Assembly: GCF_002355955.1 (NCBI RefSeq)
Contig: NZ_AP017368.1
Location: 248,001-312,000, forward strand
Origin: Candidatus Desulfovibrio trichonymphae
GTDB taxonomy: Bacteria; Desulfobacterota; Desulfovibrionia; Desulfovibrionales; Desulfovibrionaceae
Length of the DNA: 64,000 nt
Reading direction: 5' to 3'
Shown here: one piece after another, positions 37,675-47,547 of the stretch
Position numbering within the stretch: position 1 is the first letter of the stretch
Layout: each line of letters starts with the position of its first letter
The notes under the pieces: model-generated
Database searches by the model: none
Told to the model about the DNA's origin: nothing
Seen by the model: only the letters and a program-made list of their open reading frames with translations
Program-made: the position numbers and the translations under genes

Positions 37675-39711
37675 GAACTGGTCTCCAACATCGTAAATTT
37701 TAATCTTAAGAGAAAGTTGTACTACGCCCATTCACGCGCAGACTCGCCGGAAGAAGCATGGCAGCCTCTCGTTGAGCATCTGAAGCAGGTCGCCCAACAG
37801 GCAGCGCAATTTGCCGCTTCTTTTCATTCCGCAGAGTGGGCTTTTCTCTGTGGCCTGCTGCACGATCTCGGCAAGTACTCATTCGCCTTTCAAAAACGAC
37901 TGCACGGTGGGAAAAAAGTGGATCATTCCCTAGCGGGAGCGGCCGAGGTCATGCGTTACGCCGAAGACAGGCAACGGAGCAAGGCCTTGGGACGACTTTT
38001 GGCCCATGTTATTTCTGGTCACCATACCGGACTTGCCGACGGCGCAAGCAACAGCGACGGGTATCCGTCTCTTGCTGAACGGATACACAAGGCCGCTGAA
38101 TTGCCGGATTACACAGCCTGGAAAAACGAAATCACGCTGCCTGACACGCCGCCACTACCCAAGGTTGCCCATATCGCTGATCCCGCTTTTCCTCTTTTTC
38201 TATGGGGCAAGATGCTTTATTCCTGTCTCGTGGATGCGGATTTTCTTGATACAGAAGCCTTTATGAAACCAGAGAGAAATGAAAAGCGCGGCAGCTATCC
38301 TGCCCTGTCGTTGCTGCACGAACGGCTGGACGCCCATCTGGCGGAAAAGATAACAAGCGCGGCAAAACTGCCAATCAATAAATATCGGGCCGAAGTGCTG
38401 CACGATTGCCGTAATGCAGGAGTAACGGCGCAGGGCATTTTTTCCCTCACTGTGCCTACGGGCGGCGGCAAGACCCTCTCTTCGTTGGCGTTTGCCATGG
38501 AACACGCTAAAAAACACGCTCTGCGCCGCATCATCTATGTGATCCCCTATACCAGCATCATTGAACAGACAGCCGACGTTTTTCGTAAAGCTTTTGGAAA
38601 AGAACTGGCGCACGCTGTTGTGGAACATCACTGCAATGTGAGTGGGCAGGATGAGCCCAAAGCCCCTGAAGACGCTGACGCACTGGAAGATTTGCCTACA
38701 CTGGCATGGGAAAACTGGGATGCGCCTATTATTGTAACCACTGCCGTACAGTTCTTCGAGTCTCTTTTTGCCGCTCGATCCTCTCGCTGTCGCAAATTGC
38801 ACAACATCACCAGCAGCGTAGTTATTCTGGATGAGGCGCAGACCCTGCCTGTGCGGTTTCTTCGTCCCTGCCTCTCCGCTCTGAAGGAACTGGCCCGCCT
38901 GTACGCAACGTCCATTGTGCTGTGTACGGCGACACAGCCGGAGGTGGGCGTCAAACCCTGGCTCAAGGGTGGCCTGGATACCGTCAGTGAAATCGTGCAA
39001 CGCCCTGACGCGATGTTTACGGACCTGAAGCGTGTTACTGTGGAACGTTTGGGCAAGTTGGATGATGGAGAACTGACGATGCGTCTGGCGGAACAGCCGC
39101 AGGTGTTGTGCATCGTCAACACCAGAGCGCACGCCCGTGATCTGTGTGATGCTTTGCGAAATAAAGGGCGGGATGATGTGTTTCACCTCAGCACATGGAT
39201 GTGCCCTGCCCACAGAAAAGCAATGCTACGGCAGGTTCGCGACCGATTGAAGGATCCGCAAAAGACCTGTCGGCTTGTTGCCACATCACTCATTGAAGCA
39301 GGTGTGGACATCAGCTTTCCGGTGCTTTACCGCGCCATGAACGGACTTGACTCCATCCATCAGGCTGCGGGACGCTGCAACCGGGAAGGCGCGCTCGACG
39401 CAGGCTTGGTATATATTTTTGAGTCGAACAGTATATTGCGCGGAGAACAGAGCCGCAAGGCGTCTGCTTGTTGTACGGCTTTGCGGGAAGTGGCCAACAT
39501 TTTCTCCCGTCGGGCTGTGGGTCGTTATTTTGACGAGTTGTACAGTATGGAAGGGGAGAGCGGATTGGATAAAAAAGATATTTTGGGAAGCATTGCCGCA
39601 ACGGCCAAGGATGGATATATGCCTTATCGTTCTGTGGCCGATGCTTTTACCATCGACGCCGAAGCCCTTTTTTTTAACATCATGTCGCCCCTTCACAGGG
39701 GCGTGGATTGA
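37669..39711 (+). CDS. cas3: Type I-C Cas3 helicase-nuclease, C-terminally truncated and fused to a CRISPR repeat
   Basis: HD nuclease domain first (LLHDLGKY with His-Asp near residues 65-66, GHHTGLAD near 118), then an SF2 helicase: Walker A PTGGGKT near 264, DEAQTLP near 388, CTATQP near 427 and QAAGRCNREG near 565. The HD-DExH order, DEAQ box and neighbouring repeat point to type I-C. Only about 110 residues follow motif VI. The last native-looking stretch (ADAFTIDAEALFFNIM) runs directly into repeat 1, which supplies SPLHRGVD and the TGA stop at 39709-39711. Part of the C-terminal domain is therefore missing. Start is TTG 37669. No cas5, cas8c, cas7, cas4, cas1 or cas2 lies in the window. 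Confidence 0.85.
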   Translation: MSELVSNIVNFNLKRKLYYAHSRADSPEEAWQPLVEHLKQVAQQAAQFAASFHSAEWAFLCGLLHDLGKYSFAFQKRLHGGKKVDHSLAGAAEVMRYAEDRQRSKALGRLLAHVISGHHTGLADGASNSDGYPSLAERIHKAAELPDYTAWKNEITLPDTPPLPKVAHIADPAFPLFLWGKMLYSCLVDADFLDTEAFMKPERNEKRGSYPALSLLHERLDAHLAEKITSAAKLPINKYRAEVLHDCRNAGVTAQGIFSLTVPTGGGKTLSSLAFAMEHAKKHALRRIIYVIPYTSIIEQTADVFRKAFGKELAHAVVEHHCNVSGQDEPKAPEDADALEDLPTLAWENWDAPIIVTTAVQFFESLFAARSSRCRKLHNITSSVVILDEAQTLPVRFLRPCLSALKELARLYATSIVLCTATQPEVGVKPWLKGGLDTVSEIVQRPDAMFTDLKRVTVERLGKLDDGELTMRLAEQPQVLCIVNTRAHARDLCDALRNKGRDDVFHLSTWMCPAHRKAMLRQVRDRLKDPQKTCRLVATSLIEAGVDISFPVLYRAMNGLDSIHQAAGRCNREGALDAGLVYIFESNSILRGEQSRKASACCTALREVANIFSRRAVGRYFDELYSMEGESGLDKKDILGSIAATAKDGYMPYRSVADAFTIDAEALFFNIMSPLHRGVD

Positions 39712-41028
39712 AACGAGACAAGCGTAGAGAACGCGCAGAACTACAAGGGTCGCCCCTTCACAGGGGCGTGGATTGAAACATATATATATAGCCAGAATCA
39801 CACAATTTCCGCCGTCGCCCCTTCACAGGGGCGTGGATTGAAACCTATGTCAACTTGGTGAAACCCAAGGTCGACCTCAGTCGCCCCTTCACAGGGGCGT
39901 GGATTGAAACGGCTTCGAGGACGTGCGCCTGCTGGTACGCTCACGTCGCCCCTTCACAGGGGCGTGGATTGAAACTGTGCCTCTCGGATCCATTGTCGAT
40001 GTGATGTTGTCGCCCCTTCACAGGGGCGTGGATTGAAACTCGTGGGCGCAATGTCTATGGTCTACCCAATCTCAGTCGCCCCTTCACAGGGGCGTGGATT
40101 GAAACTGGAGCTGCATGAATCGCTGTGTGAGGAGTACCGGGGTCGCCCCTTCACAGGGGCGTGGATTGAAACACATGCCCCCGTGCACATCAGCTGCCCC
40201 CTAAGGTCGCCCCTTCACAGGGGCGTGGATTGAAACCTGCTCATGCCCACTAAACTGGTGCGCGCAGGCGGTCGCCCCTTCACAGGGGCGTGGATTGAAA
40301 CCCTTGAATCCGCGGTGGGTGCCTGTCGGACAACAGGTCGCCCCTTCACAGGGGCGTGGATTGAAACATTATTCAGATCCCCCGGGGTAGCGGTTGGTGT
40401 AGTCGCCCCTTCACAGGGGCGTGGATTGAAACTCGTCAATAGACGCTCTCAACAGTTCGATATAAGCGTCGCCCCTTCACAGGGGCGTGGATTGAAACAG
40501 CCGAACAACGGACTGGTTGTTACAGCTGCAGGGTCGCCCCTTCACAGGGGCGTGGATTGAAACAACGTTATTGTCATCCTGCTGGGAATTATCCTTGCGT
40601 CGCCCCTTCACAGGGGCGTGGATTGAAACTATTTCTTGTTGGGTAATGTGGTATTTGCGTAGCCATGTCGCCCCTTCACAGGGGCGTGGATTGAAACCTG
40701 TGTTTCAGTCGATAGCACGTGGACTATAGCCGTCGCCCCTTCACAGGGGCGTGGATTGAAACCTGTTCTTTATCCCCCCAGCTCCCTGATGTATACGGTC
40801 GCCCCTTCACAGGGGCGTGGATTGAAACACGGACAACGGCTTTATTGAAGTTACGGGTGGTGGTGTCGCCCCTTCACAGGGGCGTGGATTGAAACAATGT
40901 CCTCGTCGTCGAACCGATTGACAGCCGCGAGTCGCCCCTTCACAGGGGCGTGGATTGAAACGAGGTGGTAGCCCGCCTGTTCGCCGGTAGGGAGTGTGTC
41001 GCCCCTTCACAGGGGCGTGGATTGAAAC
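39684..41028 (+). CRISPR. CRISPR array, 21 identical 31-base repeats, 20 spacers
   Basis: Repeats begin GTCGCCCC, contain a CGCCCC-TTCACA-GGGGCG palindrome and end GTGGATTGAAAC, the type I-C pattern. Repeat starts are 39684, 39749, 39814, 39880, 39945, 40009, 40075, 40142, 40206, 40271, 40337, 40402, 40468, 40533, 40599, 40667, 40732, 40798, 40865, 40931 and 40998. I saw no mismatch in any copy, including both end copies. Spacers are 33-37 bases and all different. The GAAAC ends put the leader side at the left, where truncated cas3 sits instead of an AT-rich leader. Only read-through from cas3 would be expected to transcribe it. Confidence 0.97.
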
Positions 41029-41102
41029 GCGGCGGCCAACTGCGCATTAAACGTCGTTGCGCGGGTTGACAACTCTATTGTTTTTTTTGCGTTTATACCG
41101 AA

Positions 41103-41903
41103 TCAAGCATCAACGGCGCGTGTTTGCGCCGCTGCCGCAAGGCCGAGGAGTATGGCTCCCGCCTGCGCAACGTTGAAGGAGTCCAAGGGTCTGGCCTGCG
41201 GAATGTGCAGCAGATGCGCGCAACGTTTTGCCACGCCTGGGCGCAGACCCTTTTGTTCATTGCCGAGCACAAGCACGGCGGGTAGGCGCAGGGGTTCGGT
41301 AAAAGCGTTGAGTGTGCCGGCCGCAGCGGGTTTGCCCGCAACGCCGGTTCCGTAAATGGCGAGCCCCGCTTCTTCGGCCTGATCTAGGGCGTGGCCTAGG
41401 TTGGTCACCTTTGCGGCGGGCAAGTGTTCCAGCGCTCCGGCGGCGGCTTTGTGGGCGGCCGGTCCAAGCCGGGCGCTGTTGTGGATGGGCAGGACAAGAC
41501 CGGCGCCGCCCAGCGTGTAGAGCGTGCGGCAGAGTGTGCCCACATTGCCGGGATCCTGCACCTGATCAAGCGCCAGCAGCAGCGGCAGGGGCGCTTCCGT
41601 GACGGTGGAGAGCAGATGGTCAAGTCCGCAGAAGGCGGTCATGGTCAGACGGGCCATAAGACCTTGGTGGGCAACGGCTTTCCGTCCCTTGTCGTCGCGG
41701 CAAAGGCGGTCGAGCACAAGCTGGTCCACAAGGGAGAAGCGCAGGCCGTGTTGACGGCACAGGCGTTGAGCTTCAAGTGCTTCCCGACTGCGCAGGCCTT
41801 TTTTGCAATAGACGAGGTCAATGTGCGAGGGGTTGCTCAAAAGCAGCTCCAGGACGGGCTTGACGCCCGGCAGCAGCTGGGCCTTGTCGGAACAGGTATG
41901 CAT
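41103..41903 (-). CDS. rlmB: SpoU/TrmH-type rRNA 2'-O-methyltransferase (RlmB-like)
   Basis: SPOUT-family methyltransferase, most like RlmB (23S rRNA Gm2251). An N-terminal substrate-binding domain (PGVKPVLELLLSNPSHIDLV) is followed by the knotted domain with QDPGNVGTLCRTLYTLG near residue 125, LVLGNEQKGLRPGV near 218 and PLDSFNVAQAGAILL near 245. The ATG at 41901-41903 has an ideal GGAGG site; a longer frame to 42053 lacks one. Converges with the CRISPR array. Exact target cannot be told from sequence. Confidence 0.85.
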   Translation of the reverse strand: MHTCSDKAQLLPGVKPVLELLLSNPSHIDLVYCKKGLRSREALEAQRLCRQHGLRFSLVDQLVLDRLCRDDKGRKAVAHQGLMARLTMTAFCGLDHLLSTVTEAPLPLLLALDQVQDPGNVGTLCRTLYTLGGAGLVLPIHNSARLGPAAHKAAAGALEHLPAAKVTNLGHALDQAEEAGLAIYGTGVAGKPAAAGTLNAFTEPLRLPAVLVLGNEQKGLRPGVAKRCAHLLHIPQARPLDSFNVAQAGAILLGLAAAAQTRAVDA

Positions 41904-42126
41904 GGCGCGCCTCCGGGGCGGGGAATGCGGCGGCATGAGGGGCAGCCAAGATTCAGGGACTCTGTTGTTACCGGTTGAGTGCCTGAACAGGTTTTCGATT
42001 ATATGGTGGTCTATCCCATCAATTTTTTTATGTCCATAGATTATTAACACCATCCTTACTTAGAAATGGAATTATAGCGAGAAGTTCAGTACCGCATCTA
42101 TCGTCGTCGAAAACGTAGGATAAAGC

Positions 42127-44124
42127 ATGACGGCATTGGTTCACGACGCCGGAGGTTTTGCAATCGCAAGGCATGTCGTGTACAAAAATGCTGTGAACGA
42201 ACTGCTTTTGCTGGCCGGAACGGGCATGGACAGGTCAAGGGCGAGATCGAACGCCGCGCCTGAAAGGCTTGTTGTCCGCTTTGATGCATGGGACGTCCCG
42301 CAGGATGAAATTTCCCTGCCGGCGTTTCTTCAGAACGAACTGTTGCAGATACGCGCGGAACACGCCGCCTGGGCTTATGATTTTGCCCGGCTGCGCGTCA
42401 ACGGCCGTGAAGTGCAGGAGTATCTGCGCTGCGGAGAAAGCCTTTCGTTCTGGTGGTGTTCCTTGATATATGAACGCCACCCCAAGATGACGCCGGGGCT
42501 GTATACAATATATAGGCTGCGCGTTCTGGAGCGACTGATGGATGCGCGGGAGGTCACAGCCCTGCGGCTCCGCGGCGGGAACAGACGCCTTGCGCGGAGC
42601 CTTGCGGCCATGTGCGCAGCATCCGGCCGTACATTCGCCCAAGAAAACACCGACGACATGCGCCCTGATGCCCGCCCGCCCGCTTCAGGCATTATTGCAA
42701 GGCTCTATCGCCTCTGTCCTGCCCCTGTGCGGGCTATGGCGCGTCTGGCGCACTGGTGGTGGAGCGTCCGACGCAAGCTGCCCTTTGCCGGGCACGCTCC
42801 TTTGCCCCACGCACAGGGACAAAGCGCAAGCATTGTCACCTATTTCCCCAACATAGACATGGACGCCGCACAGCAGGGACGCTTTCGCTCACGCTATTTT
42901 GAAAGCCTGCACAACGCGCTCAATGCGCATGGCGGCGGCCGGCGGCTACGCTGGCTGTTCATCCGTTTCCCCGTGCCGGATTTTGACCTTGACCGGTGCA
43001 TCGCGCTACGGGATCAATTTCGCAAAGCCGGCAAAGACGGCCTTTCTTTTCATTATCTGGAGGAATTTCTCTCGACGCGGGACATATTGGCCGCCCTCCT
43101 GCGCTACGCGCGCTTGACCGTCGCTTCGTTGCGCCTTGAGCGGCATGTGCGCGCGGCGTTTTGTTTCGCCGGTTCACGGCTGAACTTTCGGGACAGACTT
43201 GCCGTATATTGGGCGGAATCCTTTCGCGGCTGGCTTTGTCTTGAACGATGCCTTCAACAGAGGGCATTCAACAACTGGGTTCGCCTGTCCGGGCCGCAAC
43301 GCTGGACGCTTTTCCCCTTGGAAAACTGCCCTTGGGAACGCATGTTGACCCACGCTGTGCATGAAGCCGGCGCGGGACCTGTGTTCGGGACGCAGCATTC
43401 CGTCATACGGCCGGCAGATTTTCGCTATTTTGACGACCCGCGCGCTTTCAGCGCCCCGGACTGCGCGGCCTTCCAGCCGGACGAACTGCGCGGCAACGGT
43501 CACAGCGCGTGCGCGCAGTGGCTTGAAGCCGGCGTGCCGGCGCGCCGCCTAGGCAAGGTAGAGGCGCTGCGCTACCTGTATCTGACAAAAAAAACACAAA
43601 ATGATTCTTCCAAAACGCCCCCCTTGCCGTACAAACAGCTGCTTGTGGTCACAAGCTTTTTTGCGGACGAAACGCGCGCCCATCTTGCTTTGCTGGCCAA
43701 GGCCCTGCGGGCGGGGCTGCTGGACGAGTTTGCCGTTGTGGTGAAGCCTCATCCTTATCTGCCGGTGCGGAAGATACTGCACGAACTGCTTGGCGCGCGG
43801 GCGGAGCAAATTCAGGAAGCCGGAGGACCCATTGCCGCACATTTGCTGCCTGGAGTGCACGTGTGGGCTTCCAACTCCACCACAGCGGCTTTGGAAGCGG
43901 CCATCATGGGGCTGCCCGTCATGGCAATGCCGCCGTTTGATGACTTTGACCTCTGCCCCCTGCAGGATGCGCCGGGCCTTCCGCGGACAATCGGCCTTGC
44001 AGGTCTGCGCCGGGCGCTTGCCGAGGCCGTGCCGCTCCCGCTTGCTCCGGATTATCTGGAATTGAACCCGGAGCTGCCGTTGTGGCGGGAACTGCTTTTT
44101 GCTGAAAAGCCTTTCTCAGTATAA
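42127..44124 (+). CDS. Surface carbohydrate biosynthesis protein (TIGR04326-like)
   Basis: 665 residues. N-terminal half has SLSFWWCSLIYERHPKMTP near residue 105 and YTIYRLRVLERLM, a pattern I associate with TIGR04326 surface-carbohydrate proteins. The C-terminal half looks like a CDP-glycerol or capsule glycosyltransferase fold, with TLFPLENCPWERM near 398, FGTQHSVIRP near 420, FAVVVKPHPYLPV near 540 and WASNSTTAALEAAIMGLPVM near 580. No membrane helices. No other polysaccharide genes are adjacent, so substrate and pathway are unknown; family assignment is from memory. Confidence 0.6.
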   Translation: MTALVHDAGGFAIARHVVYKNAVNELLLLAGTGMDRSRARSNAAPERLVVRFDAWDVPQDEISLPAFLQNELLQIRAEHAAWAYDFARLRVNGREVQEYLRCGESLSFWWCSLIYERHPKMTPGLYTIYRLRVLERLMDAREVTALRLRGGNRRLARSLAAMCAASGRTFAQENTDDMRPDARPPASGIIARLYRLCPAPVRAMARLAHWWWSVRRKLPFAGHAPLPHAQGQSASIVTYFPNIDMDAAQQGRFRSRYFESLHNALNAHGGGRRLRWLFIRFPVPDFDLDRCIALRDQFRKAGKDGLSFHYLEEFLSTRDILAALLRYARLTVASLRLERHVRAAFCFAGSRLNFRDRLAVYWAESFRGWLCLERCLQQRAFNNWVRLSGPQRWTLFPLENCPWERMLTHAVHEAGAGPVFGTQHSVIRPADFRYFDDPRAFSAPDCAAFQPDELRGNGHSACAQWLEAGVPARRLGKVEALRYLYLTKKTQNDSSKTPPLPYKQLLVVTSFFADETRAHLALLAKALRAGLLDEFAVVVKPHPYLPVRKILHELLGARAEQIQEAGGPIAAHLLPGVHVWASNSTTAALEAAIMGLPVMAMPPFDDFDLCPLQDAPGLPRTIGLAGLRRALAEAVPLPLAPDYLELNPELPLWRELLFAEKPFSV

Positions 44125-44166
44125 TTTTTGCTTATAATATTCATAGTACACTCGTCAGAATACCGC

Positions 44167-45417
44167 ATGATTGTCTATATTCATGTTCCTTTTTGCCGTA
44201 CGCGCTGCAATTACTGCGCATTTCATTCCACACCGCTCGGCAGGGGGGTGGAGGCCGCCGCTTCGCCGTTGGTGCGCGATTATGCGGACACGCTGCTTCT
44301 GGAGCTTGCGCACTGGGCGGATCGCTATGGCGGGGCGGACGTGCAGACGATTTTTTGGGGAGGGGGCACGCCAAGCCTGCTGCCGCCGCGCATTGTGGGC
44401 ATTGTGCTGGAACGGCTGGCCAAATATTTCACTCTCTCTTCAAAGGTCGAGGTCTCGCTGGAGGCAAATCCCGAATCACTTCGGGATACGAGCAGGGCGG
44501 CGCAGTATCTTTCTGTCGGCGTCAACCGTTGTTCCATCGGCATTCAGTCGCTGGATGAAACGACGCTACGCGTGCTCGGGCGGACGCACAGGGCAAAGGA
44601 CAGCCTGCACGCGGTCTATGTGGCGCGCGAAGCGGGCTTTGTCAATATCAATGTGGATCTGATGTGGGGATTGCCCGGCCAGAGTGTGCGCAACTGGCTG
44701 CAAACCTTGAAAGACGTGACGCGTATGGCACCGGAGCACATTTCCGCTTACGGTCTGACGCTGGAATCGGGCACAGCGCTGGAACTGGACTGTACAGAAG
44801 GCCGAGTTACGTTGCCGCCGGAGCGGGATCAGAGCATTATGTTTACTGAAGGAGCGGCGTTTTTGGAGTCGTGCGGGTATATGCACTATGAAATTTCCAA
44901 TTTCGCCCGCATGGGCTTTCAATGTCGTCATAATCGCTGGTACTGGGAGGGAATGAATTATCTCGGCCTTGGCCCGTCAGCCACATCCACCATACAGGGG
45001 CGGCGGTGGACAAACCCCGCCGGGCAGAAAGCCTGGGACGAAAAAATGCGTCATGGCCAGCTTGACGACAACATTGAATACCTTACGCCCACAACGCATC
45101 TGCTTGAGATGCTTATGCTGCGTCTGCGCACGACGAGGGGGCTGCGGATAAAAGTCTGGCGAGAGCTCACGGGACGGGATTTTTTGCGCGACAATCAAAA
45201 AATGGTTCAGGCCCTGCACGAAAACGGACTCATACACATCCGGCACGGCCGTCTGCGGCTGACGCGCAACGGCATGCTGGTTTCCAACGCCATTTTGTCC
45301 AATCTTTTTGAACGTACGCAAGAGGTTCTCGAACTGCCGCCTCCCACTGCGGGGGAGCAACGCAGATTATCGCAAAAACCGGCGGCGCTCCAGCCGGTCA
45401 GATACCCAACGGTTTAA
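44167..45417 (+). CDS. hemW: HemW-like radical SAM protein (coproporphyrinogen-oxidase-like heme chaperone)
   Basis: Radical SAM protein starting IVYIHVPFCRTRCNYCAF, with the CxxxCxxC cluster. Then come FWGGGTPSLLPP near residue 60, the VEVSLEANPESL block, GVNRCSIGIQSLDETTLRVLGR near 120, and NVDLMWGLPGQ, followed by a HemN/HemW C-terminal domain. About 416 residues. HemW proteins bind heme and are often misnamed oxygen-independent coproporphyrinogen oxidase. ATG 44167 chosen; the in-frame ATG 44128 adds a hydrophobic lead unlike the family. Confidence 0.88.
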   Translation: MIVYIHVPFCRTRCNYCAFHSTPLGRGVEAAASPLVRDYADTLLLELAHWADRYGGADVQTIFWGGGTPSLLPPRIVGIVLERLAKYFTLSSKVEVSLEANPESLRDTSRAAQYLSVGVNRCSIGIQSLDETTLRVLGRTHRAKDSLHAVYVAREAGFVNINVDLMWGLPGQSVRNWLQTLKDVTRMAPEHISAYGLTLESGTALELDCTEGRVTLPPERDQSIMFTEGAAFLESCGYMHYEISNFARMGFQCRHNRWYWEGMNYLGLGPSATSTIQGRRWTNPAGQKAWDEKMRHGQLDDNIEYLTPTTHLLEMLMLRLRTTRGLRIKVWRELTGRDFLRDNQKMVQALHENGLIHIRHGRLRLTRNGMLVSNAILSNLFERTQEVLELPPPTAGEQRRLSQKPAALQPVRYPTV

Positions 45418-45860
45418 AAATTTATTATTCCAATGCTCCGGCAACATGCAACAAAAGTGTAACAGGAGGAAGAGTGATCAGTCTTACAATGGAGGTTCAT
45501 CATGACTACAAACATTCCCCAAGCCGGTCTTCTTCGTCTGTCCTAGGATCGTCGAGATTTAAACAACAGGGTAAGATAAAGGCACGGCACAGGATGACTG
45601 CTGTGCAACGTAGACATGCTTTGAGCATTGTATGCTTGCCAATGAATTGCCTGTCCGGCGACAGGTGACAAGGCTTATGACGGTGACAAGCCTGACAACA
45701 GACTGAAATGAGGACTGAACATTGAAATGATTGCCCCATAACAGAAAGACGAAGGAATCCCGGTCGTTCTTCGGCGTTACAGACGGCGCTGTAAAGTAGA
45801 ACGGCTTTTGCCTGCCTGGCATAATTTTCGCAGAATGGATTTTTTCAAGAGTAAAATGCT
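45418..45860. other. Gene-poor region between hemW and the rex pseudogene
   Basis: No intact gene recognised. A good ribosome site (GGAGG, 45491-45495) precedes ATG 45502, but the frame gives only MTTNIPQAGLLRLS before TAG at 45544. This opening resembles the N-terminus of short AlpA-type phage regulators found in this group, but the following bases do not continue the family. There is a short inverted repeat AGGCTT/AAGCCT near 45672-45695. Probably decayed accessory DNA. Confidence 0.4.
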
Positions 45861-46331
45861 CTAGTTCTGCGTGAAGGCCAGCGCATAGAGATGATCAAAA
45901 AAGTCCACGTATTCCACGTTGACGTTGTCCGGAACTCGTATCTTGGCCGGAGCGAAGTTGAGTATGGCGGTAATCCCTGCGTCGATGAGATGTTCGGCCG
46001 CGTGTTGGGCGCGATCCGGGGGAGTAATGATGCCTAGTTCAATGTCCATTTCTTCACGACATCTTTGATATTGCGTGTGCAGCGTACCTCAAGGCCATGT
46101 ACAATCTTCTCCTATTTTGAGTGGATCACAGTCAAAAATGCCCATTATCTTAAAGCCGCGGGCACGAAAATCCCCATGATTGAGCAGTGCCTTGCCGAGA
46201 TTGTCCATACGCCATTCACGATCCACACCGAGCGACGAGGTGATGGCGGTAATAAGCGAATTGACAGGGTAGTCGACGTCGCGTATGCCGAACTCGCCGA
46301 AATAGGCCAGACAGGCGGGGGGCGGCCATGA
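45861..46331 (-). pseudogene. rex: Redox-sensing repressor Rex, degraded
   Basis: On the minus strand the tract starts in mid-protein with LAYFGEFGIRDVDYPV, the end of the winged-helix domain. It continues to GVDREWRM and then loses the residues that normally carry the start of the NAD-binding glycine motif. It resumes DNLGKALLNHGDFRARGFK, reads IMGIFDCDPLKIGE, and frameshifts (GLEVRCTRNIKDVVK in another frame). It ends in a third segment ELGIITPPDRAQHAAEHLIDAG...NFAP. The DNA-binding half is missing, with at least two frameshifts and one deletion. In Desulfovibrio vulgaris rex sits next to atpE-atpB, matching this position. Confidence 0.88.
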
Positions 46332-46356
46332 AAATACCTTTTGTCATCAGGGGGCG

Positions 46357-46743
<387 letters not shown>

Positions 46744-47448
46744 CTAATGCTCAGGCGCTTCCAGTGCGCTCTTGATATAGAACATGGTCAGCATAAAGAA
46801 GACAAATGCCTGCATGGTCTTGCCCAGAAGGAAGAGCGCGTAAATAGGCAGCGTGCCCAGCAGGGGCGCCATGACAAAAAAGAGCACTATCACGATTTCT
46901 TCGCCACGGATGTTGCCGAAAAGGCGGAGAGCCAGCGAAAGCGGCCGGGCAATGTGCGACACGACTTCCAGCGGCAACATCAGCGGAATAAGAAGCTTGG
47001 ACGGCCCGGTGAAATGATGCACATAGCGGGCCTTCCAGCGGAGCAACCCCACAATGTTGTAAAACACAAATACAAACAGGGCCATGCAGACCGTGGAGTT
47101 GAGGTTGGCTGTGGGCGCGTCGAAACCCGGAACAAGGCCCATAAGGTTCATGCAGAAGATATAGATGAACATGCCGGCCAAAAGGGGCACATACTTCCGC
47201 CCCACTTCACCCATGTTGGAACAGACAAATTTTTCGATGGTGTCTATGAGCGCCTCAAAGAAATTTTGCAGACCACCGGGCACCATGGTCAAGCGTTTGC
47301 GCAAAATCAGGGCCACGCCAAACAGCAGTGCCATGGCGATCCAAGAATAAAAAACATGTTTAAATTCTACAGCCTGACCGTGAATAACGACTTCATCCAT
47401 GCCGAAAAATGTGGAAAGCAATACCGGATGCGGCAAACCACCCGCCAT
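46744..47448 (-). CDS. atpB: ATP synthase F0 subunit a
   Basis: 234 residues with five or six membrane helices. The essential Arg lies in [16 protein letters not shown] near residue 175, and earlier blocks include [21 protein letters not shown]. It forms the ion half-channels against the c ring. It lies 63 bases upstream of atpE on the minus strand and downstream of atpI. Confidence 0.94.
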   Translation of the reverse strand: MAGGLPHPVLLSTFFGMDEVVIHGQAVEFKHVFYSWIAMALLFGVALILRKRLTMVPGGLQNFFEALIDTIEKFVCSNMGEVGRKYVPLLAGMFIYIFCMNLMGLVPGFDAPTANLNSTVCMALFVFVFYNIVGLLRWKARYVHHFTGPSKLLIPLMLPLEVVSHIARPLSLALRLFGNIRGEEIVIVLFFVMAPLLGTLPIYALFLLGKTMQAFVFFMLTMFYIKSALEAPEH

Positions 47449-47547
47449 GAATCAAACCTCCTGCTGTAAATATGTGCTTCTGTTCCTGACGCGATGTACA
47501 TGTAAGATACACTTGAGTTTTGCGCAATCTTACGTGGTTGTTACCAA

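Noticed and set aside
40033-40729. Several open frames through the CRISPR array repeating GAWIETL or APSQGRGLK
   Set aside because: They are translations of the CRISPR repeat itself.
41029-41102. Terminator after the CRISPR array
   Set aside because: An imperfect GCGC stem lies more than 10 bases before the T8 run; too weak to call.
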